This document shows, piece after piece, positions 6,487 to 12,982 of a stretch of 13,871 bases of DNA. Position 1 is the first letter of the stretch; every line of letters starts with the position of its first letter. The translations under genes and the position numbers were made by a program. The DNA comes from Burkholderiales bacterium (GTDB lineage: Bacteria; Pseudomonadota; Gammaproteobacteria; Burkholderiales; Burkholderiaceae), in assembly GCA_903643055.1 (NCBI GenBank), contig CAHJWV010000254.1:1-13871 (forward strand). The letters run 5' to 3'. The notes under the pieces were generated by a model, which worked only from the letters and a program-made list of their open reading frames with translations, searched no databases and was not told the DNA's origin.

Positions 6487-7767
6487 GTGGGGATGAATGC
6501 CGGTGGTGATGCGATGGTGCGTGCCGGCTATGCGAAAGTCATGGCTCTGTCGTCACAAGGACATCCTTTGGATTCGAGCTTGACCGTTTCATCGCTGAAC
6601 CCACTTTCGCCAGTGAACCCCGCTGCGACCCCGCTGGGCGCTGCTACCGATCTGCCGCTGCCGGCTGACTTTCCGCTCAGGCTGACGGCCGATCAGGTTC
6701 AGCAGGTCCAAAGCCAGCTGGCCGGGCGCAGCCTGGCTGCGGCTTCTCAATTGGAGATGGCCAAGATTGGTAGCGAAGCCGAGGCCCAGTTGCACCGCAC
6801 GCTGGGCAGCTTTCTCGACAAGATCGAAAAGGGCGAGCAGCCGAAGATCTTCACGCTGGTGACGCGGCTGAGCGAGGCCGTTGACGAGCAACGCCTGCCG
6901 GCGCTCGCCGACGAGATCCTGAATGCCCAGCCGACGCTGATGCAAAAGCTCTCCGGCTTCTTCAACAAGAAGTCGATGGCGCGTGCGCTGCAGCGGGCCT
7001 ATGAAGAGCTTCGCCTGCGCGCGGCCGGCAAGACCAAGACCTTGAACGACTTGATCAAGGTGATGGAAAAGGAACTGGAGCAGGAGCAGCGGCGGCTCGA
7101 AGGCGAGTTGCGCACGCAAGAGCAGCTGAAGGAAAGCTACCGCGAGCATTTCGTGACGCTGGGCGTGGTCGTCGCCTTCATGAGCTGCTGGCTCGTGCAG
7201 TCGCGCGCGGAGGTACAGCAGGCGATCGATGGCGGTGCCGACGCGACCACGGTGCGCCTGCTCAACGACAAGCTGCAAGCGCTGGAAAGCCGCACGCTGG
7301 CGCTGGAGAACACGCTGACGCGCCTGCCGTCCGATCAACTGACGATCCGCATGCTGGAGAACGCCGGCATCGCGACGCTGCAGGAAGCCACGACCACCGC
7401 TGCCGGCCGTTTCGCCAGCATCAAGATGACCTTGCTGACGATTCACGGTGCGCTTGTGACGCAAGGCGTGCAGCGCCTGGCGGAGCAAGGTGCGGCACTG
7501 GACGCCAACCTGCTGGCGGTGCGCGCGGCCTTGATGAAAGAGGTCGTCACCCAGGCTGCCAACGCGCCGGGCGACAACCGGCTGGCCGAGGCCCAGGCGC
7601 TGAAGAAGATCGTTGCTGAAACGCGCGAGCTGGTCGGCATCGTCGACCGGGCTGCGCAATCGAATCAGGAGAAGTTCGCCGCGGCCCGTGCCATCACCGG
7701 CCAAGCCCGCCAGGAGCTGGCCGAACTGGGCGCATCGATTCGGCCCGATCTGCCGCCGCAGCGCTGA
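6487..7767 (+). CDS. telA: TelA-family toxic anion resistance protein
   Basis: The coordinates are the longest open frame (426 residues). The C-terminal two thirds fit the TelA/KlaA family, which is associated with tellurite and other toxic anion resistance and is regularly encoded beside TerD proteins. The signs are a predicted coiled coil at about 185-215 (IKVMEKELEQEQRRLEGELR), then SDQLTIRMLENAGIATLQE (282-300), and GRFASIKMTLLTIHGALVTQ (307-326). The last is the characteristic aromatic/Lys-rich turn leading into the C-terminal helices. The first 60 or so residues are Pro/Ser/Ala-rich and probably disordered. It looks soluble and mainly helical. The start is uncertain: GTG 6487, ATG 6493, ATG 6514 and ATG 6541 lack a convincing ribosome binding site, whereas TTG 6568 has AAGGA at 6 bases and would give 399 residues. 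The exact biochemical role of TelA is not established. It heads a four-gene cluster that ends at 10387. Confidence 0.87.
   Translation: MGMNAGGDAMVRAGYAKVMALSSQGHPLDSSLTVSSLNPLSPVNPAATPLGAATDLPLPADFPLRLTADQVQQVQSQLAGRSLAAASQLEMAKIGSEAEAQLHRTLGSFLDKIEKGEQPKIFTLVTRLSEAVDEQRLPALADEILNAQPTLMQKLSGFFNKKSMARALQRAYEELRLRAAGKTKTLNDLIKVMEKELEQEQRRLEGELRTQEQLKESYREHFVTLGVVVAFMSCWLVQSRAEVQQAIDGGADATTVRLLNDKLQALESRTLALENTLTRLPSDQLTIRMLENAGIATLQEATTTAAGRFASIKMTLLTIHGALVTQGVQRLAEQGAALDANLLAVRAALMKEVVTQAANAPGDNRLAEAQALKKIVAETRELVGIVDRAAQSNQEKFAAARAITGQARQELAELGASIRPDLPPQR
6557..6561 (+). promoter_or_regulatory. Ribosome binding site supporting a TTG start for telA
   Basis: AAGGA stands 6 bases before an in-frame TTG at 6568. 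It is the only good Shine-Dalgarno among the possible telA starts, and the product would begin with the Ser/Pro-rich leader (SSLTVSSLNPLSP). Confidence 0.45.
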
Positions 7768-7851
7768 CCTTGTCTCGCTGATGCAGCCGCGCCGATGCCA
7801 CCACTGAGACGCGCATTGCCATTCACCACATCCGGAGGGACGCACGACACC

Positions 7852-8505
7852 ATGACCAGCCTGGTTCTGAATCTGACCAAGCCCGGCGAGCAGGCTTCGA
7901 AGCTGCAGCTGAATCTGAACAAGAACGAAATCTTCACCGTGAAGCTGTCCTGGGACGAGAAGTCGAGCCAGGGCCAGACCGATCTCGACCTGCATGCCAT
8001 CGTCGGCGTCAACACCGGCAGTGGCGCGAAAGCCGGAGCTTTCGAAGACATCCTCAGCACCTACAACGTGCGGCGCAAGGTCGGCGGGCAGGAAGTCGGC
8101 GTGCTCGACAAGAAGGCCGATGGCAGCTTCGAGATCCACGGCGGCGCGCTGGTGCACAGCCCGGACGCGCAAGACGGTCGGCTCGATGGCGATGACGAAT
8201 GGATTCGCATCGACCCGGCCAAGCTGAGCACGCCGGCCAGCGGCCACCTGGAAATCCCGCTGGTCGCGATGCTTCATGGCGCCTCGGCCTCGCGCAAGTT
8301 CCGCGATGTCAAGAACGCGCGTGTCACGGTGGTCAATTCCCTGGGCCGCGAGTTGATGAGCGCGACGCTGTCGGACCAGTTCGCTGAATTCATCGGCGTG
8401 CAGATGGGCTCGATCCTGATCGATGCGGCCGGCAAGGCGAGCTTTGCTTCGGTCGGTGTCGGCTTCGATGGCGATTTCAACAGCGTGCTCGGGCATTTCT
8501 CCTGA
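7852..8505 (+). CDS. TerD-domain stress protein
   Basis: The 217-residue product carries a single TerD domain, a calcium-binding beta-sandwich found in tellurite-resistance and general stress clusters, usually acting at the inner face of the membrane with TerC or TelA partners. Recognisable elements are LSWDEK (32-37), the family motif TDLDLHAIVG (43-52), and the acidic calcium-binding segment HSPDAQDGRLDGDDEWIRID (102-121). Strands PLVAMLHGAS and KNARVTVVN follow, where canonical TerD has an A/R..FGQV.NA..R segment. The start at 7852 is preceded by GGAGGGA (7834-7840) at a slightly long 11 bases; the frame is open to 7795 but has no better site. Compared with typical TerD (about 190 residues), it has an insertion after residue 55 (roughly GSGAKAGAFEDIL). 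It lies 84 bp after telA, same strand, with no promoter or terminator visible between. Confidence 0.88.
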   Translation: MTSLVLNLTKPGEQASKLQLNLNKNEIFTVKLSWDEKSSQGQTDLDLHAIVGVNTGSGAKAGAFEDILSTYNVRRKVGGQEVGVLDKKADGSFEIHGGALVHSPDAQDGRLDGDDEWIRIDPAKLSTPASGHLEIPLVAMLHGASASRKFRDVKNARVTVVNSLGRELMSATLSDQFAEFIGVQMGSILIDAAGKASFASVGVGFDGDFNSVLGHFS

Positions 8506-8571
8506 TGGCCTGCGCCGTTTCGGGATCGCGGGTTGGCGGCTGACATCGATGGACGAAGTGCCAACGTGACG

Positions 8572-9624
8572 ATGCGCCCGACGATCATCGGCAGTGGAAA
8601 GCCGGTGGCTGAGCCGTCTGCCGAGCCGCAAGTACCCTTGCGCCCGACCGTCATCGGCGCGGGCCCGGTGCCTGCTGGCGCAAGCCCGGCTGTGCCGCTG
8701 CAGCCGTCAGCGATGGCGACAACCGGCGCGGGGCTGGCAAGGGTCTTGGCGCCCGACGCGATGGTGCTTCCCGCGCAAGCCGCTCGGCCCACAGTGCCGG
8801 CGCCATCGTCAGAAGCTCCGATGCTTTCCAGCGCCGTGGCGGTGACCCGCGTTCGCGGTGTGGAACGCAAAGGCCTGGCGATCGAGGCGGCGGCCTTGCA
8901 CGCGCGGCATCCCGAAGCCGGCCCTGCGGCCGTCGATCAGGCCATGGCGATGCTGGCCGGCGTGGTGCCCGACAGCTTCAGCGCCAACTCGATCGAGCAG
9001 CTCGGCCGCCCCGCGCAGGAAAGCGTGGCGCGGCTGATCGATCGGCTGCTGCGCCTCGTCGACGAGGAAGCTTCGCGCACCGCGGCCCGCCACGTCGCCC
9101 GCTTGCTGGAGCTGCTGGGCGATCTGGCCGAGGTGCTGAAGCCGGCGGCGCTGAACTGGCGGCGCAAGTCGCTGCGCCAGGCCTTGGCGGAAACTCGACC
9201 CGAACTCGATCGCTTGCGTGCTGTGCTGGAGCGTTCGGAGGCCGGCCTCGTTGATCAACGCGATCGGCTGCTGGCGATGCAGTCCGAGCTGCAACTCGTG
9301 TTCGACAGCTTGCAGTCGGTGCTGATCACCCTTGCCGAGTTGAAGGCACGGTTCGATGACTCACGCCGGCAATCGGCACTCGACCAGCGCGAGACCGACG
9401 TGCTGAAGTCGCTGGCACTGCTGCATACGCACAGCGAGCAAGTGGCCCGCCTGGAGGCGGATTTCGCCCAGTTGGCGCGGCGAATCCGCGATGCGGTCTT
9501 GCATGCGCTTCCTGCCTGGCTTTCGATGGCCGCCTCGATGCCGAACGAAAGCCTCAACGACACCGAACGCTTTTCGCTGATGGATCGGCTGCAGCAACTG
9601 ATCCTCGGCCTTCACAGGCCTTAG
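8572..9624 (+). CDS. Uncharacterised helical protein of a Ter-type cluster, with RPT(I/V)IG repeats and a TelA-like C-terminal half
   Basis: I do not recognise a named family. From the ATG at 8572 the product has 350 residues. Residues 1-100 are low-complexity (Pro, Ala, Ser, Thr) and contain MRPTIIGSG at the very N-terminus, LRPTVIGAG 22 residues later and a weaker RPTVPAP further on. Residues 100-350 are helical and rich in Leu, Arg, Glu and Gln. They include an aspartate/arginine-rich helical stretch (about 200-305) and the block RLEADFAQLARRIRDAVLHA followed by LPAWLSMAAS. The latter resembles the TelA stretch where a helix leads to a proline-tryptophan turn. It is thus plausibly a divergent TelA relative, but that is inference. 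Starts are ambiguous: TTG 8533 and GTG 8566 are in frame, but 8572 places RPT immediately at the N-terminus. None has a strong ribosome binding site. It lies 66 bp after terD and 22 bp before the vWA gene. Confidence 0.75.
   Translation: MRPTIIGSGKPVAEPSAEPQVPLRPTVIGAGPVPAGASPAVPLQPSAMATTGAGLARVLAPDAMVLPAQAARPTVPAPSSEAPMLSSAVAVTRVRGVERKGLAIEAAALHARHPEAGPAAVDQAMAMLAGVVPDSFSANSIEQLGRPAQESVARLIDRLLRLVDEEASRTAARHVARLLELLGDLAEVLKPAALNWRRKSLRQALAETRPELDRLRAVLERSEAGLVDQRDRLLAMQSELQLVFDSLQSVLITLAELKARFDDSRRQSALDQRETDVLKSLALLHTHSEQVARLEADFAQLARRIRDAVLHALPAWLSMAASMPNESLNDTERFSLMDRLQQLILGLHRP
8575..8658 (+). repeat. Two copies of an 18-bp sequence encoding RPT(I/V)IG
   Basis: Bases 8575-8592 and 8641-8658 match at 16 of 18 positions and lie 66 bp apart, so exactly 22 codons. 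They encode RPTIIG and RPTVIG in the disordered N-terminus of the preceding protein entry. The rest of the 66-bp unit is not clearly repeated, so this is a motif pair rather than a tandem repeat. Confidence 0.75.
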
Positions 9625-9646
9625 CCTTTTCACCGGACAACACACC

Positions 9647-10387
9647 ATGGCCCTGCAACTCAACCTCGAAAAATCAAAAGCTTCGCTCCAGCTCTGCCTG
9701 CAGAAGGCGGGCATCGTGAAGCCGCCGGTGATGGACATGGGCGTCTTGCTCGACGTCAGCGGCTCGTTTGAAGACGAACACCGCGACGGCACCACCAACA
9801 AGCTGCTGGTTCGGCTAGTGCCGTGGGGGCTGACCTTCGACCCCGATCACAAGCTCGACCTCACGACCTTCAGCAACGGCGAGCGCCACGTGGTTCGCGC
9901 TGGCAGCGTCAACGCCACCAATTACGCCGACTATGTGCAGCGCCACGTGATCGGCAAGGTGGCTGGCTGGAATGGCGGCACCGACTACAGCTATGGCCTC
10001 GAAGACTTCTTGCGCCTGTTCGGCTGGCTCGACAACGAAGCGGTCAAGCCGGGCTTTCTCGGCAAGCTCTTTGGCGCGAAAGCGGTGCCGGCGGCCGAAC
10101 GCAGGCGCTCTCTGGTCACGGTGATCACCGATGGCGAGAACAGCGACAAAGACCGCACCCGCCAGGTGCTGCGCGAATCGCAGAAGCGGCAGGACGAGGT
10201 CTACGTGCTGTTCCTCGGCGTCTCCAACCAGGGCGGCAAATTTCCGTTCCTCGAACAGATCGGCGATGAGTTCTCGAACACCGGCCTCGTGGTGATTCCG
10301 AACATCCGCGAGTTCGTCGAGATGGACGATGACACGCTGAACGAATTGCTGTTGCTGGACGAACTGATCGAATGGTTGAAGCGCTGA
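9647..10387 (+). CDS. von Willebrand factor A (vWA) domain protein of a Ter-type cluster
   Basis: The 246-residue protein is a stand-alone vWA domain with a complete metal-ion-dependent adhesion site. DVSGS (D36, S38, S40) gives the DxSxS motif, T112 in NGGTDYS the threonine, and D162 in VITDGEN the distal aspartate. Such TerF/TerY-like proteins are expected to bind partner proteins through a bridging divalent cation in the cytoplasm; there is no signal peptide or membrane helix. The N-terminus (LQLNLEKSKASLQLCLQK) resembles the N-terminus of the TerD protein in the same cluster (LVLNLTKPGEQASKLQLNL), a small shared signature. It is the last gene of the cluster, 22 bp after the uncharacterised helical protein. 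The ATG at 9647 lacks a good Shine-Dalgarno; close spacing suggests coupling. The C-terminus is strongly acidic and leucine-rich (MDDDTLNELLLLDELIEWL). Confidence 0.88.
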   Translation: MALQLNLEKSKASLQLCLQKAGIVKPPVMDMGVLLDVSGSFEDEHRDGTTNKLLVRLVPWGLTFDPDHKLDLTTFSNGERHVVRAGSVNATNYADYVQRHVIGKVAGWNGGTDYSYGLEDFLRLFGWLDNEAVKPGFLGKLFGAKAVPAAERRRSLVTVITDGENSDKDRTRQVLRESQKRQDEVYVLFLGVSNQGGKFPFLEQIGDEFSNTGLVVIPNIREFVEMDDDTLNELLLLDELIEWLKR

Positions 10388-10433
10388 GCGGCCCGCTTTC
10401 GGTTCCTTGAGGTTTCGACGGCGGGGGGTTGGT

Positions 10434-10454
10434 TGACGGCCGTAGGCGCCGTCA
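10434..10454. terminator. Hairpin between convergent vWA and CoA-transferase genes
   Basis: TGACGGC (10434-10440) and GCCGTCA (10448-10454) form a perfect 7-bp stem with a 7-base loop. It includes the stop codon of the minus-strand gene and lies 46 bp after the plus-strand stop. The convergent placement suits a two-way terminator, but no strong T-run follows in either direction. Confidence 0.45.
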
Positions 10455-11711
10455 GAGAACCTGCTTTCTTCGCAACGCACCGAGTTCGTCGTCGGCCCAG
10501 CCCAGCTCACGTAGCACCTCATCGGTATGCTCGCCCAGCAGCGGCGGCGGGCGGCGGTATTGCACCGGTGTTGCCGACAGCTTCATCGGGCTGGCGACCA
10601 CCCGCAGGCGCTCGCTCAGCGGGTGCGCCATCGGCACAGTCATCTCGCGTGCCTGCACTTGCGGATCGGAAAACACCTCGTCCAGGTCGTTGATCGGCCC
10701 GCAAGGCACCTTCGCCGCTTCCAGCGCTTGCAGCCAGTCGTGCCGGCTGCGTGTTTTCATGATCTCGGCCAGCACCGGAATCAGCTGGCCGCGCTCGCGC
10801 ACCCGGTGGGCGTTGCGGGCGAAGCGGGGGTCGCGGGCGAGTTCGGCGCAGCCGGCGACTTCGCAGAACCTGCCGAACTGGCTGTCGTTGCCGACCGCCA
10901 GAATCATGTGGCCGTCCGAGGTCTCGAAGACCTGGTACGGCACGATGTTGTGATGCGCGTTGCCGGCGCGTTTTGGCGCCTTGCCGGTGGCCAGGTAGTT
11001 CGCGCCGAGATTGGCCAACATGGCCACCTGGGTGTCGAGCAGCGCCATGTCGATGACCTGGCCTTCGCTTGTGGCATCGCGGTGGCGCAGCGCAGCAAGG
11101 ATGGCGACGCTGGCGTACATGCCGGTGAATAGGTCCACCACCGCGACGCCCACTTTCTGCGGGCCGCCGCCGGGCAAGTCGTCGCGCTCGCCGGTCACGC
11201 TCATCAACCCGCCGATGCCTTGCACTGCGTAGTCGTAGCCCGCGCGTTCGCGGTAGGGCCCGGTCTGGCCGAAGCCGGTCACCGAGCAATACACGAGCTT
11301 GGGATAAAGCGTGCGCAGCGTGGCGGCGTCCAGCCCGTAGCGGGCCATGTCGCCGACCTTGAAGTTCTCGATGAAGACATCGCACAGACTGACCAGCCGG
11401 CGGATCAAGGCCTGGCCTTCGGGGTGCGCAATGTCGACGGTCACCGAACGCTTGTTGCGGTTGGTGCCGAGGTAATAGGCCGCTTCGGTGGTGTCGGTGT
11501 CGTCGTCCGCCTTTAGATAGGGCGGGCCCCAGGCGCGGGTGTCATCGCCGCCTTGGCCGTCTTTCAGCGGGCGCTCGATCTTGATGACATCGGCGCCGAG
11601 ATCGGCCAGAGTCTGGGTGCACCAGGGGCCTGCCAGCACGCGCGACAGGTCGAGCACGCGAATGCCAGTCAGTGGCAGCGTGGCGGTAGAAGTGGGGGCT
11701 GATTCGCTCAT
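10452..11711 (-). CDS. Class III (CaiB/BaiF) CoA-transferase
   Basis: Class III CoA-transferases move CoA between carboxylic acids without a ping-pong glutamyl-CoA ester of the class I type, using an aspartate as nucleophile. The 419-residue length and sequence fit the family throughout. The N-terminal LTGIRVLDLSRVLAGPWCTQ (14-33) and GADVIKIERP (39-48) lead to NRNKRSVTVDI (85-95) and FIENFKVGDMARYGLD. Next comes the active-site region VAVVDLFTGMYA, with D193 as the likely nucleophile. The C-terminus has VPCGPINDLDEVFSDPQVQ and ends with a predicted helix. The substrate cannot be read from the sequence; formyl-CoA/oxalate, carnitine, succinate-based and other acceptors are all possible. It stands alone on the minus strand between the Ter-type cluster and the lipoprotein gene. 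The only nearby ATG is at 11711, with no close ribosome binding site (GGAGGG is about 20 bases upstream). Confidence 0.93.
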   Translation of the reverse strand: MSESAPTSTATLPLTGIRVLDLSRVLAGPWCTQTLADLGADVIKIERPLKDGQGGDDTRAWGPPYLKADDDTDTTEAAYYLGTNRNKRSVTVDIAHPEGQALIRRLVSLCDVFIENFKVGDMARYGLDAATLRTLYPKLVYCSVTGFGQTGPYRERAGYDYAVQGIGGLMSVTGERDDLPGGGPQKVGVAVVDLFTGMYASVAILAALRHRDATSEGQVIDMALLDTQVAMLANLGANYLATGKAPKRAGNAHHNIVPYQVFETSDGHMILAVGNDSQFGRFCEVAGCAELARDPRFARNAHRVRERGQLIPVLAEIMKTRSRHDWLQALEAAKVPCGPINDLDEVFSDPQVQAREMTVPMAHPLSERLRVVASPMKLSATPVQYRRPPPLLGEHTDEVLRELGWADDELGALRRKQVL

Positions 11712-11747
11712 CCCGATGATTGTGATTCAGCCCTCCATAATCCTTCG
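11712..11747. promoter_or_regulatory. 36-bp divergent promoter region with an ATAAT box
   Basis: Only 36 bp lie between the two divergent start codons. On the plus strand CATAAT (11736-11741) is 6 bases from the ATG at 11748, which would place a transcription start on the ATG itself. Reading the minus strand, CACAAT is 7 bases before the CoA-transferase ATG. No good -35 box is visible for either direction. The region is too short for two normal promoters plus leaders. Confidence 0.35.
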
Positions 11748-12302
11748 ATGGTGTTTCTTTCATCGATTGTGCGGACCGCGGGCCGCAGGGCCTTGTGGGT
11801 GGCTGTGCCGCTCGGGGCGATGCTGACCGCGTGCTCACCCACGCTGGATTGGCGGGAGGTTCGCGCCGAGGGCAGTGATGCGGTGGCGCTGTTCCCCTGC
11901 AAGCCATCTCATGAGGTGCGTACTGTCCCGATCCACGGGGTCGCAACACGCATGACGCTGAATGCCTGCCGCGCCGGCGACGCGTTTTTCTCGCTGGCAT
12001 ATGCCGATGTGGGCGATCCGGGCCAGGTGACGTCGGTGCTGGAGGCGTTTCGGTTGGCACTGGCGGTCAATTTGGGGGCGGCGGTGGAGGCATCTGCGCC
12101 GGCAGCGGTCAGTGGCATGACGCCGCATCCGCAGGCTCAACGCATCAAGCTGCGTGGGCAACGGCCCGATGGCACGGCCGTGCACCAGGAGGCGGTGTTT
12201 TTTGCCAAGGGCCTGCGTGTTTTTCAGGCTGTCGTGATGGCGCCCCAGCTGGACGCCGAGGCGGTCGACACCTTTTTCGACAACCTGAAGCTACCGTCTT
12301 GA
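11748..12302 (+). CDS. Predicted lipoprotein of unknown function
   Basis: The 184-residue product has an arginine-containing n-region, a hydrophobic core (about 15-25) and a lipobox LTAC with C29 as the acylated cysteine. Serine at +2 favours outer-membrane sorting. The mature part has two further cysteines (C52 in LFPCKPS and C75 in LNACRAG) that could form a disulfide, and ends with a conserved-looking FFDNLKLPS. I do not recognise a specific family. The pattern resembles small secreted proteins of proteobacteria that begin WREVRAEG and carry a compact alpha/beta domain. The start at 11748 has no Shine-Dalgarno and could be leaderless. It is divergent from the CoA-transferase gene, and no partner gene follows for 230 bp, so it looks monocistronic. 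Confidence 0.8.
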   Translation: MVFLSSIVRTAGRRALWVAVPLGAMLTACSPTLDWREVRAEGSDAVALFPCKPSHEVRTVPIHGVATRMTLNACRAGDAFFSLAYADVGDPGQVTSVLEAFRLALAVNLGAAVEASAPAAVSGMTPHPQAQRIKLRGQRPDGTAVHQEAVFFAKGLRVFQAVVMAPQLDAEAVDTFFDNLKLPS

Positions 12303-12532
12303 ATGGGCGGCATGCCGGGCCAGGCCGGCCCGCGCAGTCTATGTATCTAAAAAATCGAGTTGTTGTGGATGCTCACCATCCGCAGAACCCGCTTGCAGGA
12401 ACATAATTTCTCTCGTGTGCTGTTGGATCGACGGAACCTCAGGCACCCGATGTGTGGTTTTTGTGGCGAGACGGTCTCGGGCTCGTCCCTTTGACTCGGA
12501 ACCTGTCCGGTTGAACTGCTGATAATGCCGCT
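12303..12532 (+). other. Intergenic region upstream of the EIIA-HPr pair
   Basis: There is no supported gene in these 230 bp. A GC-rich hairpin (12314-12329, GCCGG and CCGGC) follows the lipoprotein stop and may act as a weak terminator. A perfect dyad, CGAGAC (12467-12472) and GTCTCG (12474-12479) around one G, lies 54 bp before the EIIA start and could be an operator. The -10-like GATAAT box is reported separately. The stretch around 12340-12465 is less GC-rich than its surroundings. Confidence 0.45.
12521..12526 (+). promoter_or_regulatory. Candidate -10 box of a leaderless EIIA-HPr transcript
   Basis: GATAAT matches TATAAT at five of six positions and ends 6 bases before the ATG at 12533, so initiation 7 bases downstream would fall on the start codon. 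No Shine-Dalgarno is visible before that ATG. The only TTGAC-like sequence (12491-12496) is 24 bp upstream of the box, too far for a standard -35. Confidence 0.45.
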
Positions 12533-12982
12533 ATGCCAGGCCTGCTGATCATTGCCCACGCGCCGCTGGCGTCTTCGTTGAAGGCGGTAGCGCAACACAC
12601 GTTTCCCGACTGTGGGCGGCGCCTGGAGGCGCTGGATGTTCTGCCCAACATTTCGCTCGAAGAAATCGAGGCTCGGGCCCGAATCCTGTTGATCCAGGTC
12701 TGCAACCCTGACGCGCTGATCTTCACCGACGTCTTTGGCGCCACGCCATGCAACGTGGCTCAGCGCTTGGCTGATGGCATGCACGTGAAGGTGATTGCCG
12801 GTGTCAATGTGCCGATGCTGTGGCGCTCGCTTTGTTATGCAGATGAGTCGCTGGACGCGCTGGTGACGCGCGCGGTGACGGGGGCAACGCAAGGGGTAAT
12901 GCAGGTGGCAACCTCGCGGCCTCAAAATCAGGCGTATAAACCGGGCCCAAATGATCAAAGCAAATATCAGCATCAGCAATAA
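12533..12982 (+). CDS. PTS system mannose-class EIIA component
   Basis: EIIA(Man)-type proteins accept a phosphoryl group from HPr on a histidine near the N-terminus. Here MPGLLIIAHAPLASSLK carries it as H9, in the usual context IIAHAPLA. The rest of the domain is typical (ALIFTDVFGATPCNVAQRL, about 62-80, then VIAGVNVPMLWRSL). The protein has 149 residues; the last 20 or so (PQNQAYKPGPNDQSKYQHQQ) are polar and unlike the family core. They are encoded across the overlap with ptsH, so this tail may be the consequence of that overlap. No EIIB or EIIC lies beside it. That is usual for Burkholderiales, where this EIIA with HPr has a regulatory role rather than sugar uptake. Confidence 0.93.
   Translation: MPGLLIIAHAPLASSLKAVAQHTFPDCGRRLEALDVLPNISLEEIEARARILLIQVCNPDALIFTDVFGATPCNVAQRLADGMHVKVIAGVNVPMLWRSLCYADESLDALVTRAVTGATQGVMQVATSRPQNQAYKPGPNDQSKYQHQQ

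Noticed and set aside
6589..8631. 680-codon open frame on the minus strand opposite telA and terD
   Set aside because: It is a shadow of high-GC codon use on the plus strand. The translation is rich in Arg, His, Gln and Ala, with no recognisable domain, and it spans two well-supported genes and their gap.
12491..12496. TTGACT as the -35 box of the EIIA promoter
   Set aside because: It is 24 bp from the GATAAT box, beyond the normal 16-18 bp, so I did not call a standard promoter from it.
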